This document shows positions 17,352 through 25,995 of a DNA stretch of 45,060 nucleotides, piece by piece. Where the stretch lies: contig CAMAQH010000032.1 of the NCBI GenBank assembly GCA_945860295.1, forward strand, positions 1 to 45,060. Direction: 5' to 3'. Positions within the stretch are counted from its first letter, which is position 1; each line of letters begins with the position of its first letter. A program made the position numbers and the translations under genes. The notes under the pieces were generated by a model, which saw nothing but the letters and a program-made list of their open reading frames with translations, made no database searches and was not told where the DNA came from. This stretch comes from Prosthecobacter debontii. Its GTDB lineage: Bacteria > Verrucomicrobiota > Verrucomicrobiia > Verrucomicrobiales > Verrucomicrobiaceae.

Positions 17352-17690
17352 ATGCTCCAGCCTGTATCTCTCTTCACCCACCCTGATCCCAAAGCCTCGG
17401 TGGAAACCTTCATCACGCTCTTTGAAAAAGCCGGAGTGAAGATCGAGCGCATCGCCTCCCACGGTCAGGCCAGTCCTGAGGGCTTCTGGTATGATCAGCC
17501 GGGTGATGAGTGGGTCATGGTCGTGCGGGGAGAGGCAGTGCTGGAAGTCCAGGATCAAGAGCCGATCACGATGTGCCCAGGTGATCACGTTCTGATTCCC
17601 CAGCATGTGAATCATCGAGTCGCGAAGACCACGTCAGACACCCTCTGGCTGGCGGTGCATGTGCCTGGTGACGAGTCTGTGTTAGTATGA
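17352..17690 (+). CDS. Cupin-domain protein
   Basis: This 112-residue single-domain cupin has the two beta-barrel motifs: GDEWVMVVRGEAVLEVQD and GDHVLIPQHVNHRV (His residues in the second are candidate metal ligands). The first motif lacks the usual H-x-H pair, so metal binding is uncertain. The start at 17352 follows the previous gene by 2 bases, and the stop overlaps the next ORF as ATGA. Small cupins act as isomerases, dioxygenases or metabolite-binding proteins; nothing here fixes the substrate. Confidence 0.8.
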   Translation: MLQPVSLFTHPDPKASVETFITLFEKAGVKIERIASHGQASPEGFWYDQPGDEWVMVVRGEAVLEVQDQEPITMCPGDHVLIPQHVNHRVAKTTSDTLWLAVHVPGDESVLV

Positions 17691-17929
17691 ACGTAAAGCT
17701 TGCTCTGAGGATTCAAAAGCGGCTGCAAACTCCTATGTGGATAGTCACCCAGTTTTCCATCTTCGTTGTTTGTCTCGCTCTTTTCTACACTGTCACTATC
17801 AAGGCGTGGCGGCAGCATGGATTCATCGCTCGGCTGCGTTTCTTCATTTCGAGGGTCATTGATCGGATGATTTTAGCGGTTTTTACGGGCATCCATTTTG
17901 GGGCAAGCGATGCCTTGAGGCCAGAATGA
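17687..17929 (+). CDS. Small membrane ORF overlapping the cupin gene
   Basis: An 80-residue ORF starts in an ATGA overlap with the cupin stop. It has one strong membrane segment (WIVTQFSIFVVCLALFYTVTI, residues 18-38) and a basic second half with another hydrophobic stretch (DRMILAVFTGIHFGA). I do not recognise a family. Because the next ORF also starts in an ATGA overlap and is also hydrophobic, the two could be coupled subunits or one membrane protein split by a frameshift. Confidence 0.4.
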   Translation: MNVKLALRIQKRLQTPMWIVTQFSIFVVCLALFYTVTIKAWRQHGFIARLRFFISRVIDRMILAVFTGIHFGASDALRPE

Positions 17930-18204
17930 AGCGCTTGGCAGAATCTATTGAGCCCGAAGAGACACGCGACATCATCAGCACTGTGACACAGTCGCCGGGC
18001 ATCTTGGAGATGACTGGATATGTGATGTTTTTCCTCTGCGCTTTGCTCGACCTACAGTCAGCGTCTGAAGGCGGCTTTATGCGTTCCCGGATTGTTCTTG
18101 TCATCATGGGCTGCGTGCTTTGCGTGGCTTCCCAGATCTATCCTTGGTGGACGATGAACGTGTTTGCCCCTGACATTTCGTTTGCCAATCAAAGCGGGCA
18201 ATAG
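17926..18204 (+). CDS. Small membrane ORF, second of an overlapping pair
   Basis: A 92-residue ORF overlaps the previous stop by ATGA. It has two hydrophobic segments (MTGYVMFFLCALLDLQSA and IVLVIMGCVLCVASQIY) around the SEGGFMRSR loop. It has no recognised family. It ends 73 bases before the TIM-barrel isomerase gene. Confidence 0.4.
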   Translation: MKRLAESIEPEETRDIISTVTQSPGILEMTGYVMFFLCALLDLQSASEGGFMRSRIVLVIMGCVLCVASQIYPWWTMNVFAPDISFANQSGQ

Positions 18205-18277
18205 AGAATCGTGGCCTGTCGATTTTCCGACTCAAACTCTGAACCGAGAACCCTGAACTCCAACACCAGCAACGATT

Positions 18278-19276
18278 ATGGCCAGACCTGTCACTCTTTT
18301 CACCGGCCAGTGGGCCGATCTTCCTTTCGACACCATTGTCGAGAAAGCCAAATCTTTTGGCTACGATGGCGTGGAACTCGGCTGCTGGGGTGACCACTTT
18401 GAAGTGGACAAGGCAAATCAAAAGTACTGCAATGACAAGCGCGCCAAGTTGAAGGCCGCTGGGATGCAGTGCCACGCCATCTCCACTCATCTCGTAGGGC
18501 AGGCGGTGTGCGATAACATCGACCCACGTCACGCGCAGATCCTGCCGGCTCATATCTATGGCGATGGCAAACCCGAGGGCGTGCGCCGCCGTGCCGCGAA
18601 AGAACTCATCAAGACGGCCCATGCCGCAAAACGTTTTGGCGTCAGCGTCGTCAACGGCTTCACCGGCAGCAGTATCTGGCACCTCTGCTACTCCTTCCCA
18701 CCGAATCTGCCAGGGCAGATCGATGCCGGTTACAAGGACTTCGCCAAGCGCTTCACACCGATCTTTGACGAGTACCAGAAGCTCGGCATCCGCTACGCGC
18801 TTGAGGTGCATCCAACCGAGATCGCTTTCGATATCGCCAGCGCCGAGCGCGCGCTTCAGGCGGTGGATTACCATCCTGCCTTCGGCTTCAACTACGACCC
18901 CAGCCACTTCGGTTATCAAGGCGTCGATTATGTGAAGTTCCTCTACAAGTTCAGCGATCGCATTTTCCACGTCCACATGAAGGACGTGGCCTGGAATCTC
19001 GGTGGCGATGCTGGCGTCTTTGGCGGTCATGTCGATTTCCACAAGCCAAGCCGCTACTGGGACTTCAAGTCCATGGGCCGTGGCAACATCAACTTCGAGA
19101 AGATCATCCGCGCGCTCAACGACATCAACTACGGCGGCCCGCTGAGCGTCGAGTGGGAGGACGGAGCCATGGACCGCGAGTTCGGCGCCACCGAGTCCGC
19201 CGCCTTCGTGAAGAAACTCGACTTCCCATCGAGCAAAATCATCTTCGACGCCCAGTTCGCTGAGAACAGTAAGTAA
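18278..19276 (+). CDS. Sugar phosphate isomerase/epimerase-like TIM barrel
   Basis: This 332-residue protein belongs to the xylose-isomerase-like TIM barrel superfamily (AP_endonuc_2). It starts [20 protein letters not shown]; metal ligands are likely Glu in [11 protein letters not shown], Asp/His in [12 protein letters not shown], His in [11 protein letters not shown] and Glu in [13 protein letters not shown]. Members isomerise or epimerise sugars and inositols. The closest group in my memory is the Verrucomicrobial/Planctomycete 'sugar phosphate isomerase' set encoded near Gfo/Idh oxidoreductases, but no such gene is adjacent. A strong terminator follows, so it ends the plus-strand unit. 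Confidence 0.88.
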   Translation: MARPVTLFTGQWADLPFDTIVEKAKSFGYDGVELGCWGDHFEVDKANQKYCNDKRAKLKAAGMQCHAISTHLVGQAVCDNIDPRHAQILPAHIYGDGKPEGVRRRAAKELIKTAHAAKRFGVSVVNGFTGSSIWHLCYSFPPNLPGQIDAGYKDFAKRFTPIFDEYQKLGIRYALEVHPTEIAFDIASAERALQAVDYHPAFGFNYDPSHFGYQGVDYVKFLYKFSDRIFHVHMKDVAWNLGGDAGVFGGHVDFHKPSRYWDFKSMGRGNINFEKIIRALNDINYGGPLSVEWEDGAMDREFGATESAAFVKKLDFPSSKIIFDAQFAENSK

Positions 19277-19305
19277 GGCTGACTTTCTGCCAGATTAGCC
19301 CCTGA

Positions 19306-19340
19306 GTCCGCATCACCATCGGTGATGCGGGCCTTTTTTG
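19306..19340 (+). terminator. Rho-independent terminator after the isomerase gene
   Basis: CCGCATCACC (19308-19317) pairs perfectly with GGTGATGCGG (19321-19330) around a 3-base loop, followed by GCCTTTTTTG. Confidence 0.93.
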
Positions 19341-19489
19341 AATCCTAGATCAAAGGCTAAGTCAACTGTGCCGCTGCGTGGAGTGGAGGGGAGTGCGAGG
19401 GCTGTGGGTAAGAAACTACTCACAAAGATGGGCCAACGATCTTGTAACAGGCACTAGAGCACGAACCAAAAGCCTAGCGCATGCCATGC

Positions 19490-19800
19490 GGCGCGGCGTG
19501 CTCTTTCAAAAGGTGTATTTCGGTGCCAAGACTAATGCGCAGCGCCCCTTGGTGGGCCTTGACGACTGGGCGCAGACGATCAAATGGCTGTGTGCTGAAC
19601 TGTATCCGCTGGCACAATAAATCGTGTTGGTGAAAGACAATCTTAACAACCACACACCAGCATCAATTTATGAAGCATTCGAACTGCAAGAGGCCTTGCG
19701 ACTCAAGGAACGCATCGAGTGGCATTACACGCGTGGTTCACGACCACCGACGCGCGCATCAAACTCAAGCGTCTTTACCCATCAACTCTGCAGACATGCG
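19490..19800 (+). mobile_element. IS630-family transposase remnant
   Basis: The frame DDWAQTIKWLCAELYPLAQ ends in TAA (19618-19620) and resumes in frame as IVLVKDNLNNHTPASIYEAF, then LQEALRLKERIEWHYT. This is the second catalytic-Asp region of IS630 transposases (DNLNTHTPASLYEAF signature). Just after, in another frame, comes WFTTTDARIKLKRLYPS, the family's usual C terminus. The roughly 60 residues with the catalytic Glu are missing, so a deletion plus frameshift and a stop have destroyed the gene. The upstream half is absent. The stretch 19340-19490 shows nothing recognisable. Confidence 0.75.
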
Positions 19801-19919
19801 CCACTAGCTTCTACCAGTCCAAAATCGACCCCTGCCCCGTCTTTCCCTCTGATCATTCAGTGCTTCAAGAGATCTGGTCTAAATGCATTCTTCAACCTTA
19901 CCGAACCCTATACCCGCCT

Positions 19920-20279
19920 TCACTGCTTTCTTGGCATCGCCGCATGCAGCATCGCCATGAAGCGACCGTCTTCTGCCACGAAACCATCTCGCGTCAGGAC
20001 ATTTCTCACGACACCCAGAACTTCGGTCTGAGCATGTTCATTGGTGAGATGCCGAGCCCGATCTTTGACGTAGTCCGCCATTTCCTCATCCGACTCTGCC
20101 GCGGCCCGTGCACGGACAAAGGACTTCTCTAGGAACAGGCTCTTCGGATATTCAGATTCCCAGCCCTCGGCGATGAAGGCTGACTCCACCAGCGCCTCCT
20201 CGGTTAGCGAAATATGATGGTCCGCATAAATGGACAGGATCAGTAGATCAAATAGGGCTTCGCGTTCGGATTGAGTCAT
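19920..20279 (-). CDS. TerB-like (tellurite-resistance fold) small protein
   Basis: This 119-residue helical protein (MTQSEREALFDLLILSIYAD start) has DHHISLTEEALVESAF and later VVRNVLTRDGFVAEDGRFMA; the acidic helix pairs resemble TerB/DUF533-type domains, which bind divalent metal. I chose ATG 20279 over GTG 20285. The protein is cytoplasmic. Function is unknown; the TerB label is fold recognition by eye. It stands alone, divergent from the L,D-transpeptidase. Confidence 0.65.
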   Translation of the reverse strand: MTQSEREALFDLLILSIYADHHISLTEEALVESAFIAEGWESEYPKSLFLEKSFVRARAAAESDEEMADYVKDRARHLTNEHAQTEVLGVVRNVLTRDGFVAEDGRFMAMLHAAMPRKQ

Positions 20280-20447
20280 GGGCACGGACTAACGAAATAC
20301 TAAGTTTTTTGGCAAGTGCCGGCTTTTGCTTATTTCCGATCACCTATTGCGTAGATACCGGAACCCAAGTCTTCCAAATCCCCAAACTCTCTCCAAAACC
20401 GCACTCGACGTTGCGATATGCTCAGGCTTTGATCATTGAGCTTCATC

Positions 20448-21185
20448 ATGCCAAAAATCAGCACGCTCAAACGCCTCCATACATTCTTAGCCATCACGGC
20501 TGCCTTCTTGGGTAGTAGTTGCAGCACCCCCATCTCAAATGAGGAGATAAGCGCACCGCCACAGGATTCCTGGTGGAGCACCGTGCCCGTTTCCGGCAAT
20601 CCGAAAATCGTCATCAGTCTCAGTGCACAGCGCGTGGCACTTTTTAAAGGTGACCAACTTGTCGGCATCTCACCCATTTCTTCTGGGCGCGAGGAGCACG
20701 GTACTCGTGTGGGAAATTTCAGCATCAGCGAAAAAGATGAAAACCACCGATCAAGTCTCTATGGCGCGTATGTCGATGCCAGCGGCAATGTCGTGGTAGA
20801 AGATGTCGATGTGCGCAAAACCCCGAAACCGCCCGGCACACGCTTTCTAGGAGCTGACATGCATTGGTTCATGAGGGTGAATGGAGCCATCGGCATGCAT
20901 CGCGGTTACTTACCGGGTTATCCTGCCTCGCATGGCTGCATTCGCCTGCCTGGGGCCATGGCCTCTTTGTTTTTTCATGCCACACCGCACGGCACGCCGG
21001 TGGAGATTCGGCGTGACGCATCCCTCATCGCGCTTCAACCCCGGTTCGCGCCATCGCTCGCGGTCACAGAGAATACATCGAATTCACCCAAAAAAGTTTC
21101 GGCCTCAAAAGCTTATCAAGCAAAGCCTGCCAAGTCCAAGTCAACTCGTCCCGGTGCCACCCTGTATTGGGATGGCATTCAATGA
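20448..21185 (+). CDS. L,D-transpeptidase (YkuD) lipoprotein
   Basis: This is a 245-residue secreted enzyme. A hydrophobic leader with LGSSC (Cys25) suggests a lipoprotein. The YkuD domain starts NPKIVISLSAQRVALFKGDQ, and the catalytic motif is MHRGYLPGYPASHGCIRLP, with His151, His162, Cys164 and Arg166. Such enzymes make 3-3 crosslinks in peptidoglycan or attach outer-membrane proteins to it. The C-terminal 45 residues are basic and rich in Ser/Lys/Pro, perhaps for wall binding. I chose ATG 20448 over a TTG at 20436. It is convergent with the RND exporter gene, 6 bases away. Confidence 0.9.
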   Translation: MPKISTLKRLHTFLAITAAFLGSSCSTPISNEEISAPPQDSWWSTVPVSGNPKIVISLSAQRVALFKGDQLVGISPISSGREEHGTRVGNFSISEKDENHRSSLYGAYVDASGNVVVEDVDVRKTPKPPGTRFLGADMHWFMRVNGAIGMHRGYLPGYPASHGCIRLPGAMASLFFHATPHGTPVEIRRDASLIALQPRFAPSLAVTENTSNSPKKVSASKAYQAKPAKSKSTRPGATLYWDGIQ

Positions 21186-21191
21186 CGCTCA

Positions 21192-23564
21192 CTATTTGAG
21201 CCACGTGCGCCAGTGCGGTAGCAGCCAGAGCACGATCAGCAGAATCCAAAGCGTGCCGAGGCAGCAGGCGAGGCCAAGGCTGGAGATGCCGCGATTGCCT
21301 GCAAAGAATAGGCTGGAGAAACCGATCACCGTGGTCATGGCGGAAAAGAACACCGCGCGGCCTGTCGTGGCCCGCACCTGACGGATGTCATTACCCGTCT
21401 TCTTCAGCGCCAGCAGCAGATGGATGCCATAGTCGATGCCAGTCCCGAGCAAAAGTGGGATGGCAGCGAGGCTCGCGAGATTCCATCCGAGACCTAGCAC
21501 GCTCATCGTAGCTGCCAGCGCGCCAAGTCCACCGCCGAGCAGCAGCACAGAGATCAGCAGATCCTTGGCATTGCGGAAAGTGATGAGCAGAGTCAGCGCC
21601 AACACGCCGAGAATGGGAATGAGTTGCTTGTCCAAATCACGCCGAACCAATGATGACAATGCGCTGCCCAGCGTTTCCCATCCGGCCACCCACGCACCTG
21701 TGTCAGGCGTGAGCAGAGCTTGCAGTTCGGTGAGCTTCACTTGGTCCGGCAGTCCAGGTTTGCCGGGCACGCTGATGGAAGCGAGCACCACGCCTTCGCC
21801 TTCAGCCATTTCGGCATTCTTGGCGCGTTCGCCGGTGGCCAGCAGTCGGCTGAGAATAGGAGCCGCCTTGGCGCTGATTTCGTTCTGTGGCCAAGGGTTC
21901 GTTAGAGCTGTCTTCCACACACCCGTCACGCCACGCAGCAGCGCGGTGGCGGATTCGGTGAAGCCTGCGGCATCGGCTTCTTTCTCCAGTCGTGGCCGCT
22001 CACGCATGAGCCACTCGATGCTCTCGCGATTCGCGAACTGGGCACTCGGATCAGCCACGAGCATAGTAGGCACCGCATGGCGCACCAGCGTGCCGGCTTT
22101 CACCGCCGCATCCAGCTTCTTGCTCAGCGCTTCTGCGCGGGCGCGGAGATCACTCGCTGGCCCCGTGATCAGGATGGGCACATTGGATTCCTTCTCGCGC
22201 CCCAGCCGTTCTTGCACCCACTGGAAGGTGTCCATGGACTCACTTTTAGTTGGGCGTAGCGCCTCGGCACTGGTCTGAAACTTGGGCATGCCATGCGTGG
22301 CAAAGATCGTCACCATGCCACCGAACAAGATAACCGTTCCGAGAATGGCGGCTCCGTGCCGCGCAGGCTGTGGCGTGACGTAAATCTCGGAATCCGGTGG
22401 TTGTCTGCCCGCTGCTAAGTTTGGCGCAAAAGCAAGCATGACACCGAGTCCTATCAGCACGCCCAGCGCCACCAGCAGACCAAGTTCAGCGAGTCCGGGC
22501 AACCCGCTGAACATCAGGGAAAGAAACACGGTGGAGGTCGTGCAAGCACCCGCGATGATACCCGGTGCGGCCAGCTTTCGCAAAGCACGCGCGTCATGCC
22601 GCGGATGCTGCCGCGCCTCTTGAATAATCAGCACTGCATAGTCCACAATGATACCGAGCACGATGGCCGCAAAGCCGAGCGACATGATGGAAAGCTTGCC
22701 CACCAGCAGCCCGCCGAATCCAAGCGTGAGCGCCATGCTGAGGATGAGCAGTCCCTGAATCCACAGCAGCGGTTTCAGCCGATGGAACATGATCCAGAAC
22801 AGCACGGCGATCAGCAACTCAGTCAGCCCGATCGTGCTCGACATGTCTTTTTCGATGCCCACGCCGATCTCTGCCTGAAACGCTGGTTCGCCTGTGTAAC
22901 GAACTTTAATTCCATCGCTGTGTTCCACTTCTGCTTTAATCTGCTCCAGCCAAGCCGCCGCGACCTTGTAATTTCCCACACCCGTGACCGGTGTCACCAT
23001 TAATACTCGAAACGCACCATCCTCCGACACCAGACCAAACAGCGAGCCTTCCAAGGCGCTCGCGGCAGATGTATCCAGGCACTCCAGCAGTCCAAGCGGA
23101 TCATACGAGGCACGCTGAACGCGCTCCGCATCCAGAGAGGTGGCCACACTAAGCAGGGACTTCTTTAATTGCGACGCAGCGCCTGTTCCTTCCAGCTTTG
23201 CACACACCGATTTCAGCTTCTCAGGGCTAGCATTCTGCACCGACCACGCGAGCAGCGCCGCGCCCGTTTGCGCCTGCTGCTCCATCGGCTGCGCCCAACG
23301 CACTTCCTTCACCAAGTCCGTGCGCTTTTGTAGTCGCTCCGCCATCGCGGTCATGGCCGTCTCAGCACTGAGATCATCTTCTGCTTCGAGGGCGATCACC
23401 AGATCACTGCCACCAGCAAAACCATCACGTAGCAGTTTTAGCGCGCGCACTTCAGGAATCTGACCGGGCAGCGTCGCCAAAATATCCGTCTCCAGCCGTA
23501 GGCGCATCCAGCCAATGACAGCGAGGGGAAAAACGATGAGAGCAACAAGCCAGGATTTCTTCAT
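21192..23564 (-). CDS. RND-superfamily MMPL/HpnN-like exporter
   Basis: This 790-residue membrane protein has the RND duplication: one membrane helix at the N terminus (WLVALIVFPLAVIGWMRL), a large periplasmic loop, five helices including GLTELLIAVLFWIMF and GFAAIVLGIIVDYAVLIIQE, a second loop and a final five-helix set with LLLGTGIDYGIHLLLALK. The two -G-x-x-x-D-Y-x-hydrophobic motifs are the RND proton-relay helices. The length and motifs fit the MMPL/HpnN lipid-transport group more than drug pumps (no MFP or TolC genes nearby). Substrate could be a hopanoid, glycolipid or fatty acyl compound. I chose ATG 23564 (MKKSWLVA) over an earlier one at 23603. Confidence 0.85.
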   Translation of the reverse strand: MKKSWLVALIVFPLAVIGWMRLRLETDILATLPGQIPEVRALKLLRDGFAGGSDLVIALEAEDDLSAETAMTAMAERLQKRTDLVKEVRWAQPMEQQAQTGAALLAWSVQNASPEKLKSVCAKLEGTGAASQLKKSLLSVATSLDAERVQRASYDPLGLLECLDTSAASALEGSLFGLVSEDGAFRVLMVTPVTGVGNYKVAAAWLEQIKAEVEHSDGIKVRYTGEPAFQAEIGVGIEKDMSSTIGLTELLIAVLFWIMFHRLKPLLWIQGLLILSMALTLGFGGLLVGKLSIMSLGFAAIVLGIIVDYAVLIIQEARQHPRHDARALRKLAAPGIIAGACTTSTVFLSLMFSGLPGLAELGLLVALGVLIGLGVMLAFAPNLAAGRQPPDSEIYVTPQPARHGAAILGTVILFGGMVTIFATHGMPKFQTSAEALRPTKSESMDTFQWVQERLGREKESNVPILITGPASDLRARAEALSKKLDAAVKAGTLVRHAVPTMLVADPSAQFANRESIEWLMRERPRLEKEADAAGFTESATALLRGVTGVWKTALTNPWPQNEISAKAAPILSRLLATGERAKNAEMAEGEGVVLASISVPGKPGLPDQVKLTELQALLTPDTGAWVAGWETLGSALSSLVRRDLDKQLIPILGVLALTLLITFRNAKDLLISVLLLGGGLGALAATMSVLGLGWNLASLAAIPLLLGTGIDYGIHLLLALKKTGNDIRQVRATTGRAVFFSAMTTVIGFSSLFFAGNRGISSLGLACCLGTLWILLIVLWLLPHWRTWLK

Positions 23565-23609
23565 GAAGATCTGATTCGTGGTGGGGAATCCGCCGCGAAG
23601 CAAGATGCA

Positions 23610-25067
23610 TCACTCAAGACTCAACCGCAGAACTGGGCTAGATACAGTGAGGGTACTGCCGTTTTCGGCGTGGGCGTGGACGGTGATTAAATCCAGGGTC
23701 CTGGCACCAGAGGTGATGATGATTTCGGCCTCAAGGCTGGTGCTCAGCGCTGTGGCAGTCCATGCGTCATACTCCATCTGCATCGAGTAGTCGGGATGCC
23801 GATCAGGCGAGATCCAGAGGTCGTTCTTCTGCGGGGCGCTGCCATCAGGGAAGGTGGCGGTGACGTAGAGCTTGCGCGTGGCTTTGTCCCACTGTGTCAA
23901 TATCTTCGGTGTGGCTACCATGCGTCGAGCTTTGAAGAAATGATGCATGGCAAAGGCGTAGAGATTTTCATCCACCTCGGGCATTGAACCGACTTGTTGC
24001 GTGAAGCCGGTTTCTTTGGAGCCGCCATGCTGGCCGCCGGGGACGATGTAGATCGGAAAGTCTGGGAAGCGCTCACCGAGTTCGATCAAGCCGGGGCCGA
24101 CGTTGTCGTTGGAGCCTTGGTTATAGAAGACTTCCAGACCGCGCTGCTTCAGCGCCGGCCAGTGATTCGTGGTGCGGCACACGGTCCAGGCACCGGCACA
24201 CATCGCTCTCATTTCGGCCTCGCTCCAACCTGCGGCGCGCGCGGCCTCTTGCGTGATGCGTTCATTCGCACGGATTTTTTCACGCGAGAGTAAAGGCTCT
24301 GCGGCAGAGACAGGTGCGTTGCTGATTTTCCCGGCACTAAGGTCGGTAATGAACTGCTCGTTCATCTTCGTGATCGCCTCTGGCATCATGCCATGCACAT
24401 AAGGGCCGCCGGGGGAATCAATGATGGGTGCCACCACGGGCAGGATGGCCGTCACGCGATCATCGTGAATGCCAGCCGCTGCTGTGGCCACGCCGCGCTT
24501 GGAGCCGCCAGTGACGAGCACTTGCTGTGGCTGAAACACATCCTTCTCTGCAAAGGCGGCGGTGATAGCGCGCATGTTGCTCATGCCCCATATCCAGGCG
24601 GGTGAGTAGCGCGCGTCTTTGGTCGCCAGCATGTGCTCCTTCATGCCGGGCATCAGCATTGGCGCAGGCTGCATGGCATCAATGGTGCTCATGCCAATCA
24701 ACACCGCGCCCACGCCTTGCTCCTTCAACAGACGCAGCATCGCGCCTGTGGGTGCGGCGGATTTCAAAGTCAGCGCAGCATTGCCGATGATGATCTGTTT
24801 GCACACAGCCCCGTTGGCTGGTGCGTTAAAGGTCACCGGTAGCCGTACTTTCTGCCCTGGCCACCATTCGCAGATCGTGATCTCGACCAGCTTTTGTCGG
24901 ATCGATGCATTCTTCGCCATCGGCTTCCAGTCTTCCACCACTCGTGTTTCCAGCGTTGAAGCATCCCGCACCGCCGCCATATCATAGCTGCCGGTTAGGA
25001 TGTCAGCCCGTGCGCTGAGAAGAGCGACGGTCAGAGTGAGGAAACAAAGAAGCGAACATGGATTCAT
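23610..25067 (-). CDS. Secreted hydrolase of the PhoPQ-activated pathogenicity-related family
   Basis: This 485-residue protein has a signal peptide (NPCSLLCFLTLTVALLSARA). An alpha/beta hydrolase core contains WGMSNMRAITAAF and VLVTGGSKRGVATAAAGIHD, where Ser189 is the candidate nucleophile of the family's G-x-S-K-R motif. EVFYNQGSNDNVGPG and PGGQHGGSKE supply the candidate Asp and His. In Salmonella the PqaA relative responds to PhoPQ; there is no reason to think the same regulation applies here. I chose ATG 25067, since upstream codons (from 25121) belong to an IS5 remnant. It follows the RND exporter gene in order but is upstream by transcription, 45 bases away. Confidence 0.85.
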   Translation of the reverse strand: MNPCSLLCFLTLTVALLSARADILTGSYDMAAVRDASTLETRVVEDWKPMAKNASIRQKLVEITICEWWPGQKVRLPVTFNAPANGAVCKQIIIGNAALTLKSAAPTGAMLRLLKEQGVGAVLIGMSTIDAMQPAPMLMPGMKEHMLATKDARYSPAWIWGMSNMRAITAAFAEKDVFQPQQVLVTGGSKRGVATAAAGIHDDRVTAILPVVAPIIDSPGGPYVHGMMPEAITKMNEQFITDLSAGKISNAPVSAAEPLLSREKIRANERITQEAARAAGWSEAEMRAMCAGAWTVCRTTNHWPALKQRGLEVFYNQGSNDNVGPGLIELGERFPDFPIYIVPGGQHGGSKETGFTQQVGSMPEVDENLYAFAMHHFFKARRMVATPKILTQWDKATRKLYVTATFPDGSAPQKNDLWISPDRHPDYSMQMEYDAWTATALSTSLEAEIIITSGARTLDLITVHAHAENGSTLTVSSPVLRLSLE

Positions 25068-25069
25068 AA

Positions 25070-25560
25070 GTGTGGGCAGAGCATACGAGAGCGGGTGCTG
25101 TCGGCATACACGACACAACATCCCTCTTCAATGAGTTCATCAAACGCCTAGCTGTCATACAGATTGGCAGCGGTGATGACAGTTTGAGGGTAGGCTTGTC
25201 CTTCACATCGACTTTCACATGTATATTGTACAACAATGCGTTTCGTCGTTCGTGTTCGTCCAGCGCGTCGGGGTCTTTTCGCGCTTTGATCGTCTCGTTG
25301 TCTTCGCTGCTGTTGGTCTGCTTGGACACTTAGACAAAGCTAGTATCAGCCATCACTTTCCCCCTTCGCCTGGGCCAGCTCGTGTTCCTATTACAGATGC
25401 ACGAGGAAGGTGTCGAACAAGCTTCCTGATATCCGCTTCGGTGTCCTATTCGAATGATGCATCACGCATGAAGCTCACGACGCTTTTCCTTGCCGCAATT
25501 CATGTCAATGCGCCACTTTTTGTAGAAGCCTGACGAACATTTGGAGTTTCCAGGGTGCCC
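25070..25560 (-). mobile_element. IS5-family transposase remnant, copy A
   Basis: On the minus strand, segments SKQTNSSEDNETIKARKDPD and YNIHVKVDVKDK correspond to the middle of an IS5 transposase; after a frameshift the TVITAANLYDS and AFDELIEEG parts follow with an in-frame stop. The plus-strand bases 25400-25420 (tgaatg-free GTGTCGAACAAGCT stretch) match copy B around 26160. The right end, near 25540-25560 (GAGTTTCCAGGGTGCCC), matches copy B's end at 26612-26631. Between them copy A has an internal deletion. It is clearly dead. Confidence 0.7.
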
Positions 25561-25633
25561 TTCAGCTATTCGCCGAGTGAACGACTCTTCCCAACTCATT
25601 TGCAGACTAGTGCGAGCGGCCGTTTGACAGGCT

Positions 25634-25942
25634 TTATGGTAGGACAGTCGGGACCAAAGCAGCTACACTATTTTTCAATTCGCGACCCGGCTTAAAACGA
25701 ACCACGTAGCGCGCAGGAATCTCGACGGCGCTATCAGGCTTCTTGGGATTGCGACCGATCTTGGCCTTGGCCAAGCGTAATTCAAAGGTGCCAAAGGTGC
25801 GGAAAGTTATATCGTTGCCAAGAACTAGATTTTTACCTAATAATTCAATGAAACTATCCACCATAATAGATACATCAGATAGACTAAGACCAGTCTGATC
25901 ACTAAGATTAGTGGCAATATCGCGTTTGGTAATGGTGGGCAT
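25634..25942 (-). CDS. HU/IHF-family DNA-binding protein
   Basis: This 102-residue nucleoid protein starts TITKRDIATNLSDQTGLSLSD, a dimerisation helix pair, and contains FRTFGTFELRLAKAKIGRNP, the beta-arm region, then IPARYVVRFKPGRELK, the HU signature C-terminal part. It bends DNA as a dimer. It differs from standard HU by a longer C terminus and a less basic arm, so it may be a specialised paralogue. It lies between the two IS5 remnants, and its promoter (-35 at 25979-25984) abuts copy B. It may have been carried in or exposed by these insertions. Confidence 0.9.
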   Translation of the reverse strand: MPTITKRDIATNLSDQTGLSLSDVSIMVDSFIELLGKNLVLGNDITFRTFGTFELRLAKAKIGRNPKKPDSAVEIPARYVVRFKPGRELKNSVAALVPTVLP

Positions 25943-25953
25943 TGCAGTTTTAT

Positions 25954-25984
25954 TGTATAAACTTCATTACAGCTATTTAGTCAA
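25954..25984 (-). promoter_or_regulatory. Candidate sigma70-type promoter of the HU gene
   Basis: On the minus strand TTGACT (25979-25984) is followed, 18-19 bases later, by TTATAC/TATACA (25954-25960), 11-17 bases before the ATG at 25942. The fit is good, but the spacing to the start is short and would give an almost leaderless message. Confidence 0.4.
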
Positions 25985-25995
25985 TTACTAGTTAC

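Noticed and set aside
18104..19042. 312-residue minus-strand open frame
   Set aside because: It is the reverse shadow of the TIM-barrel isomerase, whose plus-strand protein is clearly conserved.
21436..22278. 280-residue plus-strand open frame
   Set aside because: It lies inside the RND exporter gene on the other strand and is rich in Ser/Pro/Arg, typical of shadow frames.
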